Assembly: GCA_947523045.1 (NCBI GenBank)
Contig: CANNUR010000214.1
Location: forward strand, 1-5,401
Length of the DNA stretch: 5,401 nt
DNA from: an uncultured Prosthecobacter sp.
Lineage (GTDB): Bacteria > Verrucomicrobiota > Verrucomicrobiia > Verrucomicrobiales > Verrucomicrobiaceae
Direction of reading: 5' to 3'
A program made the translations under genes and the position numbers. Below, piece after piece: positions 5,354 through 5,401 of the stretch (position 1 is the stretch's first letter; every line of letters begins with the position of its first letter). A model generated the notes under the pieces. The model made no database searches. It was given only the letters and a program-made list of their open reading frames with translations, and had not been told where the DNA came from.

Positions 5354-5401
5354 TGGGCTGAAAAGGTGCTGACTGGGGGCGTGGAGTGGTTTGATTAGGA
5401 T

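Overview
The window comes from a GC-rich bacterium. I infer a member of the Verrucomicrobiota, probably near the Opitutaceae. The reasons are the style of the transposase N-terminus at the left edge, the mostly absent Shine-Dalgarno signals, and the short modular hairpin repeats between genes. No rRNA, tRNA or marker gene is present, so this placement is a judgement from sequence style and not a proven one.

Layout from left to right. (1) At 1-220 on the minus strand is the N-terminal 73 codons of a REP-associated or IS200-like Y1 transposase (RAYT), cut by the window edge. (2) At 221-325 is a short gap with a perfect 17-bp tandem duplication and two small palindromes. (3) At 326-1588 on the minus strand is a complete type II NADH dehydrogenase-like flavoprotein. 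(4) At 1589-1892 is a divergent intergenic region with no gene. (5) At 1893-3377 on the plus strand is a complete M81/MlrC-family metallopeptidase-like protein. (6) At 3378-3490 is a convergent region holding a cluster of repeat modules, including two GTAG-plus-hairpin units that look like REP elements. (7) At 3487-4008 on the minus strand is a four-helix DUF1648 membrane protein whose stop codon lies inside one of those repeats. (8) At 4028-4132 on the minus strand is a possible 34-residue single-span membrane peptide. (9) At 4237-5163 on the minus strand is an exported TolB/PD40-type beta-propeller protein. (10) At 5164-5401 is non-coding sequence with a second set of the same repeat modules in the opposite order.

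The protein genes do not form an obvious pathway. The NDH-2-like enzyme is a stand-alone respiratory or redox gene, the M81 protein a stand-alone hydrolase, and the DUF1648 and PD40 genes are membrane or exported proteins of unknown role. The most interesting feature is the mobile-repeat layer: a RAYT gene, REP-like GTAG hairpins on the minus strand, and an AT-richer 24-bp module that is recombined in order between two sites. One REP-like copy appears to supply the stop codon of the DUF1648 gene.
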